Shown here piece by piece: positions 15,401-21,997 of a stretch of DNA of 23,044 nt (positions are counted from its first letter, which is position 1; every line of letters begins with the position of its first letter). Origin of the DNA: Pseudoselenomonas ruminantium (GTDB lineage Bacteria > Bacillota > Negativicutes > Selenomonadales > Selenomonadaceae). A program made the translations under genes and the position numbers. The notes beneath the pieces were generated by a model. It was not told the DNA's origin. It did not search any database and saw nothing but the letters and a program-made list of their open reading frames with translations. The stretch lies in assembly GCA_002373045.1 (NCBI GenBank), contig DFHU01000030.1:6906-29949 (forward strand), given 5' to 3'.

Positions 15401-16946
15401 CATCCTCATCAACTATCTCTTCTTTTGGTACGTTTAAGCTCAATATGTACCCATCATCATATTCATCAACTTTCAATTTAATAGGCACGTTATACTCTTT
15501 TCCATTGTTATCTTTAACAGGCACAAGTATATCTAAGCCGTTTTCCGCAGGTGATACATTCCCGGAAAAATCAGCCTTGGTTGTCGAATATTCATTTACA
15601 TCTAATAAAGAACCTTTTTCTGTTGGGCCGAGAATTGTCCAATTGGGGCCAAATAAGTCAGGACGATTATTAATAATCAAATCCTTTATATTGTTTTCAT
15701 TATTTGTTTTTCCAGTTTCAATGTTCGTATCCAAATCTGCCATATTGATAGTGATAGTTCGCCCGTCAGATAACTTAAAGTTAACCCAACCATCCGGAGT
15801 AAAACCAGCCGTTCCAACTATATCTGTTTTATCCAATTCTGACAAATCAAAAGCTTCTGCACCTCTAGTACCATGTGCGATCCCACTTTCATCATAAAAT
15901 ACATGAGCATTTACAGAATTTTTTAGATAAGCTGCACTTATTTTACACTCAATGTTACCATCTGCATCTACATTAAGATCACTGGGAATCATCGAACGTG
16001 GAATAGCCCCTACATTCAAGTTAAGCTTATAGCCGTCACCGGACGAATTGTTAATGGTATGCAATTTTTCTTCTAATGGGCAGAGTTGTTCAGCCTTACA
16101 CCAGCCAACATCATTGGAATAGGTCTTTACTTTCACCCATTCCTCGCCGTTTTTGATTTTACGCTCAAGCACTTCCAAGCCGGTTTCATTACCGTAATCA
16201 CCGGAATAATCACTTTGTTCGTCCGTATCTTTGTACAATTTTACGGTATTCTTGACTCCCAACATTGTCCCGATATCAACATTTCTTTTATCTCTGCTAC
16301 CTGTAGCGGTAACGAGCGGATTGGCAGCGGATAATTCATCAGTACGTACGTATGCCAATTTTCCGCTACCTGTTCTTACTGCTGCCCATTGCACTCCATC
16401 TGCTTCTGACGTAGATACCAGGGTAGCTTTCCCTGCGTAACCTGCCAGCCAGTTCTCCCGGTTAGCTTCCGATGGAGCACTTCTCAATACTGTGACATCA
16501 TTAAAATACACATCACTATCCGGGGATAATGTGTCTACTTTGGAGACAACCTTATTGGTGCTCATATCTTCACTTTTTGCATTACTTTCTGAGGATGAAA
16601 GTTTTGTATTGCTCAGCGAAGCTGCCGTCCCAATCGTCTGAATATATGCGTTGTTTTTTAATGCGAGTCCATTCAATAATTCCGATGCAGATGCTGTATT
16701 CCGCTTGGAATAGGAACGAAGGCTTAGAGATTGACTGTGATTATTGTCTTGCTGTCGATTTCTGTTACTATCAGACTGGCGTTTAGAAGATTTCTTTTGA
16801 TCCCCACTGTACTCTTGTAAAAGTTCTTTGTAGGAAAAACCGTCCTCATCGAAAAGCTCTTCTGCCACACCTGCTCCAGTGGTGGAGGCATAAGCCCCTC
16901 TGCCTATAGCATTGTTACGCGCTAGTATATTCCTTACATCATACAT
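12477..16946 (-). CDS. Very large SH3- and beta-roll-containing protein, probably secreted or surface-bound
   Basis: A 1489-residue protein with GAGGG six bases before the ATG. It has no signal peptide: it opens MYDVRNILARNNAIGRGAYA, followed by a polar, Ser/Gln/Asn-rich stretch (about 45-140). Residues about 150-207 and 228-290 look like bacterial SH3 domains (GVQWAAVRTGSGKLAYVRTD; EWVKVKTYSNDVGWCKAEQL). Beta-rich modules follow to about 700, then beta-roll or beta-helix sequence (about 700-1160, such as YGSDYNDKIVFEDGAENIIY) with six exact 18-residue repeats at 13500-13823. The C-terminal 300 residues are helical and less repetitive. The combination of no signal peptide and RTX-like repeats would fit type I secretion, but no transporter genes lie in this window. 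Strongly AT-rich. First gene of the island cluster. I do not recognise the family. Confidence 0.85.
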   Translation of the reverse strand: MYDVRNILARNNAIGRGAYASTTGAGVAEELFDEDGFSYKELLQEYSGDQKKSSKRQSDSNRNRQQDNNHSQSLSLRSYSKRNTASASELLNGLALKNNAYIQTIGTAASLSNTKLSSSESNAKSEDMSTNKVVSKVDTLSPDSDVYFNDVTVLRSAPSEANRENWLAGYAGKATLVSTSEADGVQWAAVRTGSGKLAYVRTDELSAANPLVTATGSRDKRNVDIGTMLGVKNTVKLYKDTDEQSDYSGDYGNETGLEVLERKIKNGEEWVKVKTYSNDVGWCKAEQLCPLEEKLHTINNSSGDGYKLNLNVGAIPRSMIPSDLNVDADGNIECKISAAYLKNSVNAHVFYDESGIAHGTRGAEAFDLSELDKTDIVGTAGFTPDGWVNFKLSDGRTITINMADLDTNIETGKTNNENNIKDLIINNRPDLFGPNWTILGPTEKGSLLDVNEYSTTKADFSGNVSPAENGLDILVPVKDNNGKEYNVPIKLKVDEYDDGYILSLNVPKEEIVDEDGNKFRVDFDRGIRNYTLVSFDKDGNFDNRAISMSINVRYGDSNDYQKIGLDFSGLNIIKNSNNISVNTNGFIKESIQKNIPSRESIIEDIVDEKIENAQTQINKIKVESEASDSIYEKDTTFKYIGNGVKTVKGNYYFNQCSIYNTRKGDDIYANETNAGDQRHIVVEMNEDFYSYLHIPRGSEYIVLDDNSEVRVANRAYGEINIKNSAYVNINIGNERTRTNAEIYALNDVGLDIKIKNQDNDISIYGSDYNDKIVFEDGAENIIYYAGIGENTVDYNKCSEGNRIYANQGINTINLNMTGIASFSPKIKGGGINTYNILSYYSIFEYGPVEIEDFSSDDTIVLGKAVNQYDLKITKGLNGEVNICTGQNNNIIASLSGDVDFNGKIKGINLSGKSFEVTIADLIAPIGRNEVIERIHYDGEYYNENTNTRIELISNEKSKDSYYSYVEMSGYKLNNEMNLSEVNMMDEYGDLKITDAKNLKIKTNKTDSIILDGSAIISVTDYKKIIDSAKSISVTDGKLLVKTEDNVSVTIIDNNATVMTKGGDNKIKLEGKNNILYMGNGNNELEITNEKAKVTTSGGMNKIDIRGKEAQIVLSGGSNDIKVFDKSAHIHCGNGEDSITIKSTGTTISNFDFDKDKLNFGSYSELEADIQGRSIVVRGKDSNSEDFVVSLLGTTDIDKIQKLIEEHNENVQKDEMSRKLTESYASLENSLAEKIGTAIKNDVEPVFKAKDALKQIDKIGKIEGNTHLPQNVIDRYKEYIAESMANSAITADDLTNTERIVNSWASIFGDNKEIPIGEYTIVPTAFSYNGIGAFKADVKKDGKYVTTLYMANLDNKALSEAVTDFIAAGQKVYKSKLNEAIKSYVDEVGDAFGVNLGEAYDVGVGVINLLSGGDAGKSKFSDMLNSFGQKNVEKLIERTFGKEGKNMVKAVKSLKEAKDNIDTAINTANLTDYEKITGLLNATAKLIGKL
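13500..13823 (-). repeat. Six tandem 18-residue beta-roll-like repeats
   Basis: Six 54-base units within the large gene, with no insertions or gaps. Four of them begin G/S-G/N-G-x-N/D (SGGMNKIDI, SGGSNDIKV, GNGNNELEI, GNGEDSITI), and KGGDNKIKL belongs to the same set. Eighteen residues is one full turn of an RTX beta-roll, but here only one half-turn keeps a glycine/Asn motif, so calcium binding would be reduced or absent. The DNA repeats are divergent; only the protein pattern is regular. Confidence 0.75.
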
Positions 16947-16979
16947 AATTTACCCTCACTTTCCTTAGGTAAATACTAC

Positions 16980-17008
16980 TATAGGTACACGACAATAGGA
17001 CACCTATA
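16980..17008. promoter_or_regulatory. Inverted repeat upstream of the large repeat-protein gene
   Basis: TATAGGT (16980-16986) and ACCTATA (17002-17008) are perfect 7-bp arms separated by 15 bases, 34 bases before the ATG. Position and symmetry suggest an operator or the stem of the leader RNA. I found no convincing -35/-10 pair nearby. Confidence 0.4.
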
Positions 17009-17191
17009 CACAATATATCGCATTTTTTTGAAAAATATTAAGTGTTTTTCATAGTTTAATCGTAGTTGCTTTATTTTACATACTATCCACTACTCTCGTC
17101 CCATCCCGGAACACCACCGTCATGCTGCCATCCACGCCCACCGTCACATAGTCCACCATCGCTCCCCACAGCCGCTCGTCGAACTCCGCCA

Positions 17192-17209
17192 CCGACGCGC
17201 AGGATGCGC
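17192..17209. repeat. Palindromic repeat B, copy 2
   Basis: Identical over 18 bases to 8669-8686. It again encodes ASCAS, here immediately before VAEFDERLWG, about 100 residues away from the position of copy 1 in the protein. Confidence 0.68.
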
Positions 17210-17215
17210 TACTAG

Positions 17216-17268
17216 TGCGGGCGCAGGAGCGTGATGCGACGTTTGCGCCCGCAGGCTCCTCCTGCGCC
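17216..17268. repeat. Nested palindromes D in the second recombinase relic
   Basis: TGCGGGCGCA (17216-17225) pairs with TGCGCCCGCA (17244-17253), and the overlapping GGCGCAGGAG (17220-17229) pairs with CTCCTGCGCC (17259-17268). The block is GC-rich and lies in the C-terminal frame without a stop, adding roughly GANVASRSCART. Confidence 0.65.
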
Positions 17269-17291
17269 TCAAGCGTCCTGATGAACCCCGC

Positions 17292-17320
17292 TCCCTAAAG
17301 GGACTAGCTTCGCGTCGCAG
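17292..17320. repeat. Palindromic repeat A, copy 3
   Basis: TCCCTAAAGGGACTAGCT followed by TCGCGTCGCAG. Same place (after RLRR) and orientation as copy 1, so these two were probably inherited with the gene. This copy keeps the TCCC edge that copy 1 has lost. Here it is out of frame with the downstream tail. Confidence 0.75.
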
Positions 17321-17620
17321 CCTCTCGCTCTTGGCTGACCGCTCTGCGATGGCCTCCGTCACCTCATCGAACCGTGCCTTGGCTTTCTCATACCGTTCCA
17401 CCAAGCCGCTGTAACATCTGTCCTCCTGCTTGCACCGTGCTATCTCCATCTGGACCATCTCGAAAGTAGCAGAAGAGCTGATGGCAGGGTGCCCCTGCTC
17501 CACAAGGTAGCTGGGAACTTATCTATTATTCTTCACAGCCTCCTTCACCCAGCTCTGGAGCAATACGAAATCCCAGAAAAATACAGTTCTATTCCAGCAC
17601 ACTTCATTTGGCGAAAAAAA

Positions 17621-17656
17621 GCAACCGAAATCTCACATTAGAGAAATTTCGATTGC
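17621..17656 (-). terminator. Terminator of the VanY-like gene
   Basis: GCAACCGAAAT and ATTTCGATTGC form an 11-bp stem with one mismatch. On the minus strand it is followed by seven T residues, 33 bases after the carboxypeptidase stop codon. Confidence 0.85.
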
Positions 17657-17688
17657 TTTTAGGGATATAAAGATTAACGAATATATAT

Positions 17689-18369
17689 CTACTTCATATA
17701 TTCTTCCATGACCAAGCCCGCACCGCTGATTTTTTTCGCTGTCTCTATGCCAACATAGCGGAAATGCCAGGGCTCATAACTATATCCTGTGATATTTTCC
17801 CGTCCCTGCGGATAGCGCAGGATGAAGCCATATTCTGCCAACAGTGGATGAATCTGCGCAAAAATTTCCTTCTGTGCAATCATTTCATCGTTATCATCAA
17901 TAATCTTTCCATCCACGACCAGACAGATATCTACAGCTAGCCCCGTGTGATGTTCAGAATACCCCGGAACGGCTACATACTGCTTCACATAGTCAGCTCC
18001 ATACTTTTGGGTAAATTCAGCCACGATTTCCTTTTGACGGGCAACACTCCGATAGACAGAATCCAGCTCTATCTGAATGCCCTTTTGCTTTACTGCTGCA
18101 CGCAGTTGCTCAAAATGACGATAGGTTTCCGGCTCAATCTGAAATTCCCTTCCAAACGAATTCTTTACCGTTATCAGCGGCAGTTTTGCCTCGTAATCAT
18201 CCGGCAGCTTATGGGTTTTATTGACAAATACCAAATAATCTACATTCTGGCTCACGGCCATCGGATTGACTTCCGCATGGTTCGCCGCCTCTGCCTCATA
18301 GGCAAAACTACAGCAGACCATAGCCGACAATGCACCAATCAACAGTTTTTTCTTGAACGATTTCACCAT
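17689..18369 (-). CDS. VanY-type D-alanyl-D-alanine carboxypeptidase, exported (peptidase M15B)
   Basis: A 226-residue protein started at 18369, where AAAGG sits seven bases before the ATG and the N-terminus is a signal peptide (MVKSFKKKLLIGALSAMVCC, ending near AYEAEA). The M15B zinc-peptidase signature is complete: SEHHTGLAVD (His140, Asp147) and EPWHFRYVG (Glu199, His202), with YRS (Arg107) for substrate binding and GFILRYPQGRENITGYSYEP in between. It removes the terminal D-Ala from peptidoglycan stem peptides in the periplasm. No VanX, VanS/R or ligase gene is near, so it looks like a housekeeping or recycling enzyme, not part of a glycopeptide-resistance cluster. It ends with its own terminator. 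Confidence 0.92.
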   Translation of the reverse strand: MVKSFKKKLLIGALSAMVCCSFAYEAEAANHAEVNPMAVSQNVDYLVFVNKTHKLPDDYEAKLPLITVKNSFGREFQIEPETYRHFEQLRAAVKQKGIQIELDSVYRSVARQKEIVAEFTQKYGADYVKQYVAVPGYSEHHTGLAVDICLVVDGKIIDDNDEMIAQKEIFAQIHPLLAEYGFILRYPQGRENITGYSYEPWHFRYVGIETAKKISGAGLVMEEYMK

Positions 18370-18448
18370 ATCACGCCTTTCTATTCGTAAAAATACCACT
18401 GATTGTATTCGCTATGATACCAGCTTTTACCTGCTTTTTTCGAATAAA

Positions 18449-19306
18449 TTACGCTCCTCCAGCAGAAAGTGCTTCCAAAAGAATTTGGACATTCTCCGTG
18501 CTGTACTCAATCTGCTCCGACCAGCGACGTATGGACTCACCCAGCTGCCCGGTAAAACAATACATCAGATAGATAAAATCAGCATTCAGCTGGGCATAGG
18601 AAAGCACCGTTCCCCAGCCATACTGTGGCACATGCTCCAACGCACGATAAAGAATGTATTGATAAACGCGGTCAAAAACCTGCGGAACCTCAACACCAAC
18701 TGCAAACTGTTCAGAACGCAGCTGCGCCAACTGCGCCGTCCACTCTGCATCAATCGGCTCCGTCTTTTGCAGGCAATCAAGCACAAAAGCTGCATCATCA
18801 ACTGTCAGACCTGCCTGATAGCATAAATCCTCATCATCTGCCGGCAACGATAGTCGCTGCAATAGTTCATTAAGCGACAGTTTCTCGCCATTTTCCAGCT
18901 GAAAGCCTAACGGCGCTGTATCCGCTAATAATAACTCGCAGCTTTTTTCACAGCTAAGCCCCACACCAGCCAGCTCATAATCGCCTAAAGTCACGAAAAA
19001 ACGCGGATGGTTCGTACAAATGTCACAAAGTATGGATTCATCGGCCGTACGGATAAGTTCACATAAACCATCCTCACGCAGAAACGGACAGCGGTCGCCC
19101 TCGCCCAGACGAAATTGCCAAACGCCATCGATTTCAACGATATTCTGCCGGATTTTCCCGCCTAACGCGCCTTCAAGCTGCTGATATTGGGCCACTGTTG
19201 ACGGGTCAATATCAATTTCCCAGCCAGCACAGCAGGTATGCTGACATTTGTCGGCCTTGCAGCAAAAATCCGCATAAAAATCAGGATATATTGTCGAAAA
19301 ATGCAA
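18449..19306 (-). CDS. fliB: Flagellin lysine-N-methylase (FliB-like)
   Basis: A 285-residue protein beginning at TTG (19306); AAGGAG seven bases upstream decides this start. The N-terminus has the cysteine cluster CCKADKCQHTCCAGWEIDID (Cys15, 16, 21, 25, 26), followed by RCPFLREDGLCELI (Cys73, Cys82), CDICTNHPRFF (Cys94, Cys97) and CEKSCELL (Cys119, Cys123), the FliB/YkgJ-type pattern thought to bind an iron-sulfur cluster. FliB methylates surface lysines of flagellin. It is shorter than typical FliB (about 370-400 residues) and lies apart from any flagellar genes here, so its partner flagellin is elsewhere. A good promoter is at 19408-19436. Confidence 0.85.
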   Translation of the reverse strand: MHFSTIYPDFYADFCCKADKCQHTCCAGWEIDIDPSTVAQYQQLEGALGGKIRQNIVEIDGVWQFRLGEGDRCPFLREDGLCELIRTADESILCDICTNHPRFFVTLGDYELAGVGLSCEKSCELLLADTAPLGFQLENGEKLSLNELLQRLSLPADDEDLCYQAGLTVDDAAFVLDCLQKTEPIDAEWTAQLAQLRSEQFAVGVEVPQVFDRVYQYILYRALEHVPQYGWGTVLSYAQLNADFIYLMYCFTGQLGESIRRWSEQIEYSTENVQILLEALSAGGA

Positions 19307-19340
19307 AATAAATCTCCTTTAATCGTTTCCTCACATAATT

Positions 19341-19377
19341 AATCCCCAAAGCCAATACACCACAAGCTCTGGGGATT
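19341..19377. promoter_or_regulatory. Hairpin in the fliB leader
   Basis: AATCCCCA (19341-19348) and TGGGGATT (19370-19377) form an 8-bp stem, extended by AGC/GCT pairs. It lies in the fliB 5' leader, 35 bases before the TTG start. On the plus strand it is followed by T6 and would work as a terminator of antisense transcription. Confidence 0.5.
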
Positions 19378-19407
19378 TTTTCACGTATATAACGCTCTCC
19401 TAAGACC

Positions 19408-19436
19408 ATTCTAACAGAGGATAGCGGATTTGTCAG
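19408..19436 (-). promoter_or_regulatory. Promoter of fliB
   Basis: On the minus strand CTGACA (19436-19431), a 17-bp spacer and TAGAAT (19413-19408). It begins just after the TonB-receptor relic and gives a leader of about 95 bases containing the hairpin at 19341-19377. Confidence 0.6.
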
Positions 19437-19463
19437 CACAGAAAAGAGTTCTTTTGCTCTATA

Positions 19464-20396
19464 TTAAAACGTATATTTCATCCCAAAACGATACACACGT
19501 CCATCGGCAAAGAGATTTTCATTTTTCTGGTCGAAGATATTATCTACCCCCACATAGGCGCTAAGACCATTCTTGAAGGTTTTATTGACCACGAAATTCA
19601 ACGTATTCAAATGCGTATCGTTCGTTTCGTTGCCCAATTCATAATGATAGTTCAGCAGCCAGTCCTGCCACAAGGAAGCGGTCACGCCGCTGTATTTGCT
19701 GTCATCGAAATCCAGGGACAATTTGATATTATGGCGGGCACGGTTGGCCAAGCGTTCATCGGTATCGCTGTTAAAGGCATCCAGATAGGCATAACCGGCT
19801 TTCAAGGTAAATTTATCGCCCAGTTTTTGTTTAGCTTCCGCTTCCACGCCCTGAATGATGGCATTGTTGACATTGACGAACTGATAGGTGCTGCCGCCCA
19901 AGTTTTCATAGTCGATAAGATTTTTTACGCGGTTGCGGAAGTAGCCCAGTTTGCCGGAAGTCCTGCCCTGTTCAGCTTCAATGGCCACATCAAAGTTAAA
20001 GCTCGTTTCCGGCTGCAGGTTGGCATTGCCCTTGATGGTTGCATAGCTGTTATGCGACCAGTCCATATAGAGTTCGCTGGCCGTAGGTGCACGATAGGCA
20101 CTGCCCACATTGGCCTTAAAACGGGTATTCTTGCTGAATTTATAGGTACTGCCCAATTTGGCCGTGGTCTTGCCGCCGAAATCGCCGCTATGGTCGTAAC
20201 GCACGGAAGGAATAACCGTCCATTTGCTGTTGGGCACCCATTCGTCCTGTAAATAAACAGCCTCATAATGGGAATCGGCCTCACCATTTATACGAGTGGA
20301 ATCGTATTGTTCCTTGCGGTATTCGCCACCAAAGGTCAGCAGATTCTTGTCCCCCAACTGCAAACTGCGCTTGCCTTCGGTGACTATGGACGTGAA
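19464..20396 (-). pseudogene. TonB-dependent outer-membrane receptor, C-terminal part only
   Basis: About 310 residues of the beta-barrel of a TonB-dependent receptor, from FTSIVTEGKRS at the IS edge to the natural end GRVYRFGMKYTF, with the C-terminal phenylalanine required for outer-membrane assembly. Landmarks are LTFGGEYRKEQYD, YLQDEWVPNSKWTVIPSVRY, VGSAYRAPTASELY, NANLQPETSFNFDVAIEAEQ and YVGVDNIFDQKN, typical of siderophore, haem or cobalamin receptors. The signal peptide, TonB box, plug domain and first strands are absent. Upstream DNA beyond the IS relic does not continue the receptor, so the missing part was deleted. It shows that the organism has, or had, an outer membrane. Confidence 0.9.
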
Positions 20397-20843
20397 CTAC
20401 TCCCGCCTATAGAGGCGTGAGCTTCCTGATTCGTCGAGAACTGCACCACTGACTCCGAAGAGTTGCAGCGACTTACACTCTCTCCACAGGCGTAACTTTC
20501 CGTAGTTCCTACGGTAGTTGTGATTTGTCTGCTAATCTGACTTCGCACATGTTACATTCCGAATGGTTACGGAAAAGAGAGGATAATCACAAATCCCTTG
20601 TTTGTACCTGCTGGGAGCTTACTGCCTTGGTTTTCGACGTTTCAGACTCCGTGAGACCGTAGTACAACAGTCTATAAGATTGTCGCAGGTCTTCTCCTTT
20701 CTTCGAAGATTTCCGATTTCTATTGTCTTTGATTGTACTACAAAACGAGTTACAAAGCAATTGTATGGCTCAATTACTTACGTAAATTCGCCATCCCCGC
20801 CTTCATCCCCCACCTAAGAGGAAGGGGACTTCTGGCGGGTTAG
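20394..20843 (-). mobile_element. IS200/IS605-family relic: TnpB-less, with omega-RNA-type right end
   Basis: About 450 bp with both ends of an IS200/IS605 element and no intact transposase. Right end (20394-20425): minus strand GAAGCTCACGCCTCTATAGG, then CGGGAGTAGTTCA, with the subterminal hairpin CGCCT-ATAG-AGGCG, the region that forms the 3' end of TnpB guide RNA. Just before it, a frame encodes VGTTESYACGESVSR and NQEAHAS, typical of a TnpB C-terminus. Left end (20800-20843): TCCCC...GGGGA hairpin and GGCGGGTTAG, preceded on the minus strand by TTTAAC (20849-20844), a plausible target motif. GTAGTACAA/TTGTACTAC near 20660-20745 is another internal inverted repeat. It lacks TnpA and most of TnpB and interrupts the TonB receptor. 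Confidence 0.8.
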
Positions 20844-20866
20844 GTTAAACAACGACCACACAAAAA

Positions 20867-20898
20867 ACTTCCAAAAACAAAAACTTGTCTTTGGAGGT
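20867..20898 (-). terminator. Intrinsic terminator
   Basis: Minus strand ACCTCCAAA, 14-base loop, TTTGGAAGT, then TTTTTTG. A 9-bp stem with one G-U/mismatch, six bases after the stop of the coding relic at 20904, which it presumably once served. Confidence 0.65.
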
Positions 20899-20903
20899 AT
20901 CTT

Positions 20904-21047
20904 TCACCACATCCGCCGCAGAGTAACCGCACACATCAAATCCCGGTCATGGCCGCCGCGTTCTAGGACCGCCTCACCGGCCAGCATCCTCCCCGGTGAA
21001 AACTCATTTTCACCAGACAGCGACAGCAGCAGATGCGTCTTATCCTG
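20904..21047 (-). pseudogene. Orphan C-terminal coding relic, unidentified
   Basis: An open 47-codon stretch with coding-like composition (DKTHLLLSLSGENEFSP, then MLAGEAVLERGG, HDRDLMCAVTLRRMW) ends in TGA right before an intrinsic terminator, but it has no start codon with an SD site and is cut off upstream at a TAG next to another gene's terminator. It looks like the tail of a gene whose front was lost in the same rearrangement that removed the TonB receptor N-terminus. I do not recognise the family. Confidence 0.35.
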
Positions 21048-21055
21048 CTATGCAC

Positions 21056-21101
21056 AAAAGGACCATGAAAAAGGTTCAATACCTATTTTCACAGTCCTTT
21101 T
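21056..21101. terminator. Terminator after the small coiled-coil gene
   Basis: AAAAGGAC...(21056-21063) pairs with GTCCTTTT (21094-21101), continued by TGAAAA/TTTTCA and GGT/ACC with small internal mismatches. It begins 14 bases after the stop at 21115; T-tracts occur on both sides. Confidence 0.8.
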
Positions 21102-21114
21102 CACTCATTTGCGG

Positions 21115-21315
21115 TTATTTGAGTTTGCTCAGAACTTCACCTGCAGACATATTATTGGCCTTCATGTAATCCATGAGTTCCTGATAGTCATCCTGTGCTT
21201 TTTTGGATTTAAGTTCCGTCAGCTGTGCTTTCAAGGATTTGAGCTCATTGGATTTCTTTTCAATTTTCTCCTCAATTGCCTTAATTTTTTCATCATAATT
21301 TGCTTTTCTTGCCAT
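21115..21315 (-). CDS. Small coiled-coil protein, function unknown
   Basis: A 66-residue, lysine/glutamate-rich protein with GGAGG nine bases before the ATG and its own terminator, so it is a real gene. Residues 6-42 (DEKIKAIEEKIEKKSNELKS, LKAQLTELKSKK) are a clear heptad coiled coil. The tail MDYMKANNMSAGEVLSKLK looks like a short helix-turn-helix-like cap. The pattern resembles small accessory proteins of conjugative elements, but this is weak. It has no membrane segment. It probably oligomerises. Confidence 0.72.
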   Translation of the reverse strand: MARKANYDEKIKAIEEKIEKKSNELKSLKAQLTELKSKKAQDDYQELMDYMKANNMSAGEVLSKLK

Positions 21316-21527
21316 CTTTAAAAACCTCCAAAATCTATTTAATAACTTCTATGCCTTGTTTATTCTACAAAATCAATCAATAATCCTCCCATCTTTTATA
21401 ATTTCTTAAAAGTATCCCTCATCCTATAAACAAAAACCTGCAAATGGATTTTTTGCTGTCCATACAAGGAATATCGCTTATCTTGCACGAATAGTAAATA
21501 AAAATACATGAATAAGGAGCGATCTTT

Positions 21528-21992
21528 ATGACTATGGCAAATAAAGGCGATATCGTCTACGTCAAACGCAAAGGATATCGCCATTTTGGCATATATGCGG
21601 GAAATCAGCAGGTAATCCATTATTACAAGGAACGCAATCCCCTGCTTTGCGACGGGATTATCACCGAAACCACTTTAGCGGAGTTTATGTCCGACAGTGA
21701 TACGTTATACGTTCTGAATGGCATCGGCCCATCCGCCAAAAACAATCTTTTTGACTGGATTATCAAGCGGATATTCGATGGCGAAATAACGCCTTTTTCT
21801 CCACAGGAAACCATTAGCCGTGCCCGCAGCAAGTTGGGCGAGCAGGGCTATGACCTGCTGCTCAACAACTGCGAACACTTTGCCTTTTGGTGTAAAACCG
21901 GCGTAGCCAAGTCCTCACAGGTCGACGATATTCTCGCCTGCTTTCTTCTGCTCGTTCCACCACCAGACAGGACAAAAATAGAACACCAATAA
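21528..21992 (+). CDS. LRAT-like (NlpC/P60 superfamily) cysteine acyltransferase/hydrolase
   Basis: A 154-residue single-domain protein with AAGGAGC seven bases before the ATG at 21528 (another ATG two codons on is possible). The LRAT/H-rev107 arrangement is complete: KGDIVYVKRKGYRHFGIYAG (His19), VIHYY (His31) and NNCEHFAFWCKTG (Cys115), the expected His-His-Cys order. The family includes lecithin:retinol acyltransferase and phospholipases; bacterial members are poorly known and may act on lipids or lipoproteins. The last 20 residues (ILACFLLLVPPP) are hydrophobic and could attach it to a membrane, as in vertebrate relatives. There is no signal peptide. It converges on the phosphatase gene with a 5-base gap. 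The 212 bases upstream hold only its leader and that of the coiled-coil gene; I saw no clear promoter boxes. Confidence 0.82.
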   Translation: MTMANKGDIVYVKRKGYRHFGIYAGNQQVIHYYKERNPLLCDGIITETTLAEFMSDSDTLYVLNGIGPSAKNNLFDWIIKRIFDGEITPFSPQETISRARSKLGEQGYDLLLNNCEHFAFWCKTGVAKSSQVDDILACFLLLVPPPDRTKIEHQ

Positions 21993-21997
21993 GGCGA

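Larger units (their letters stand above)
17076..17560 (-). pseudogene. Second serine recombinase relic (C-terminal part)
   Basis: It starts near 17560 in the recombinase linker (VKEAVKNN, stop, VPSYLVEQGHPAIS), then jumps inside RYSG to the coiled-coil tail (YSGLVERYEKAKARFDEVTE). About 0.5 kb is missing compared with the relic at 8299-9456; the join falls where YSG and YNG codons are similar. After RLRR, repeat A shifts the frame; the tail then continues as FIRTLEAQEEPAG and ends VAEFDERLWGAMVDYVTVGV, then DGSMTVVFRDGTRV, stop at 17076, which is the natural C-terminus. Between EEPAG and VAEFDE lies an in-frame block made of palindromes D and B. It flanks the AT-rich island opposite the first relic, in the same orientation. 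Confidence 0.85.

Noticed and set aside
19448..19462. AAAAGA/TCTTTT hairpin just after the TonB receptor stop
   Set aside because: The loop would be only two bases and there is no T-run, so it is not a credible terminator.
20602..20817. Plus-strand ORF of 71 codons within the IS relic
   Set aside because: It is opposite to the orientation of the element's TnpB remnant, has no SD site and no transposase motif.
20904..21050. Cobalamin or other riboswitch leader before the TonB receptor
   Set aside because: I looked for the B12-box and GCCACTG-type core on the minus strand and did not find them; an open frame ending at a terminator explains the segment better.
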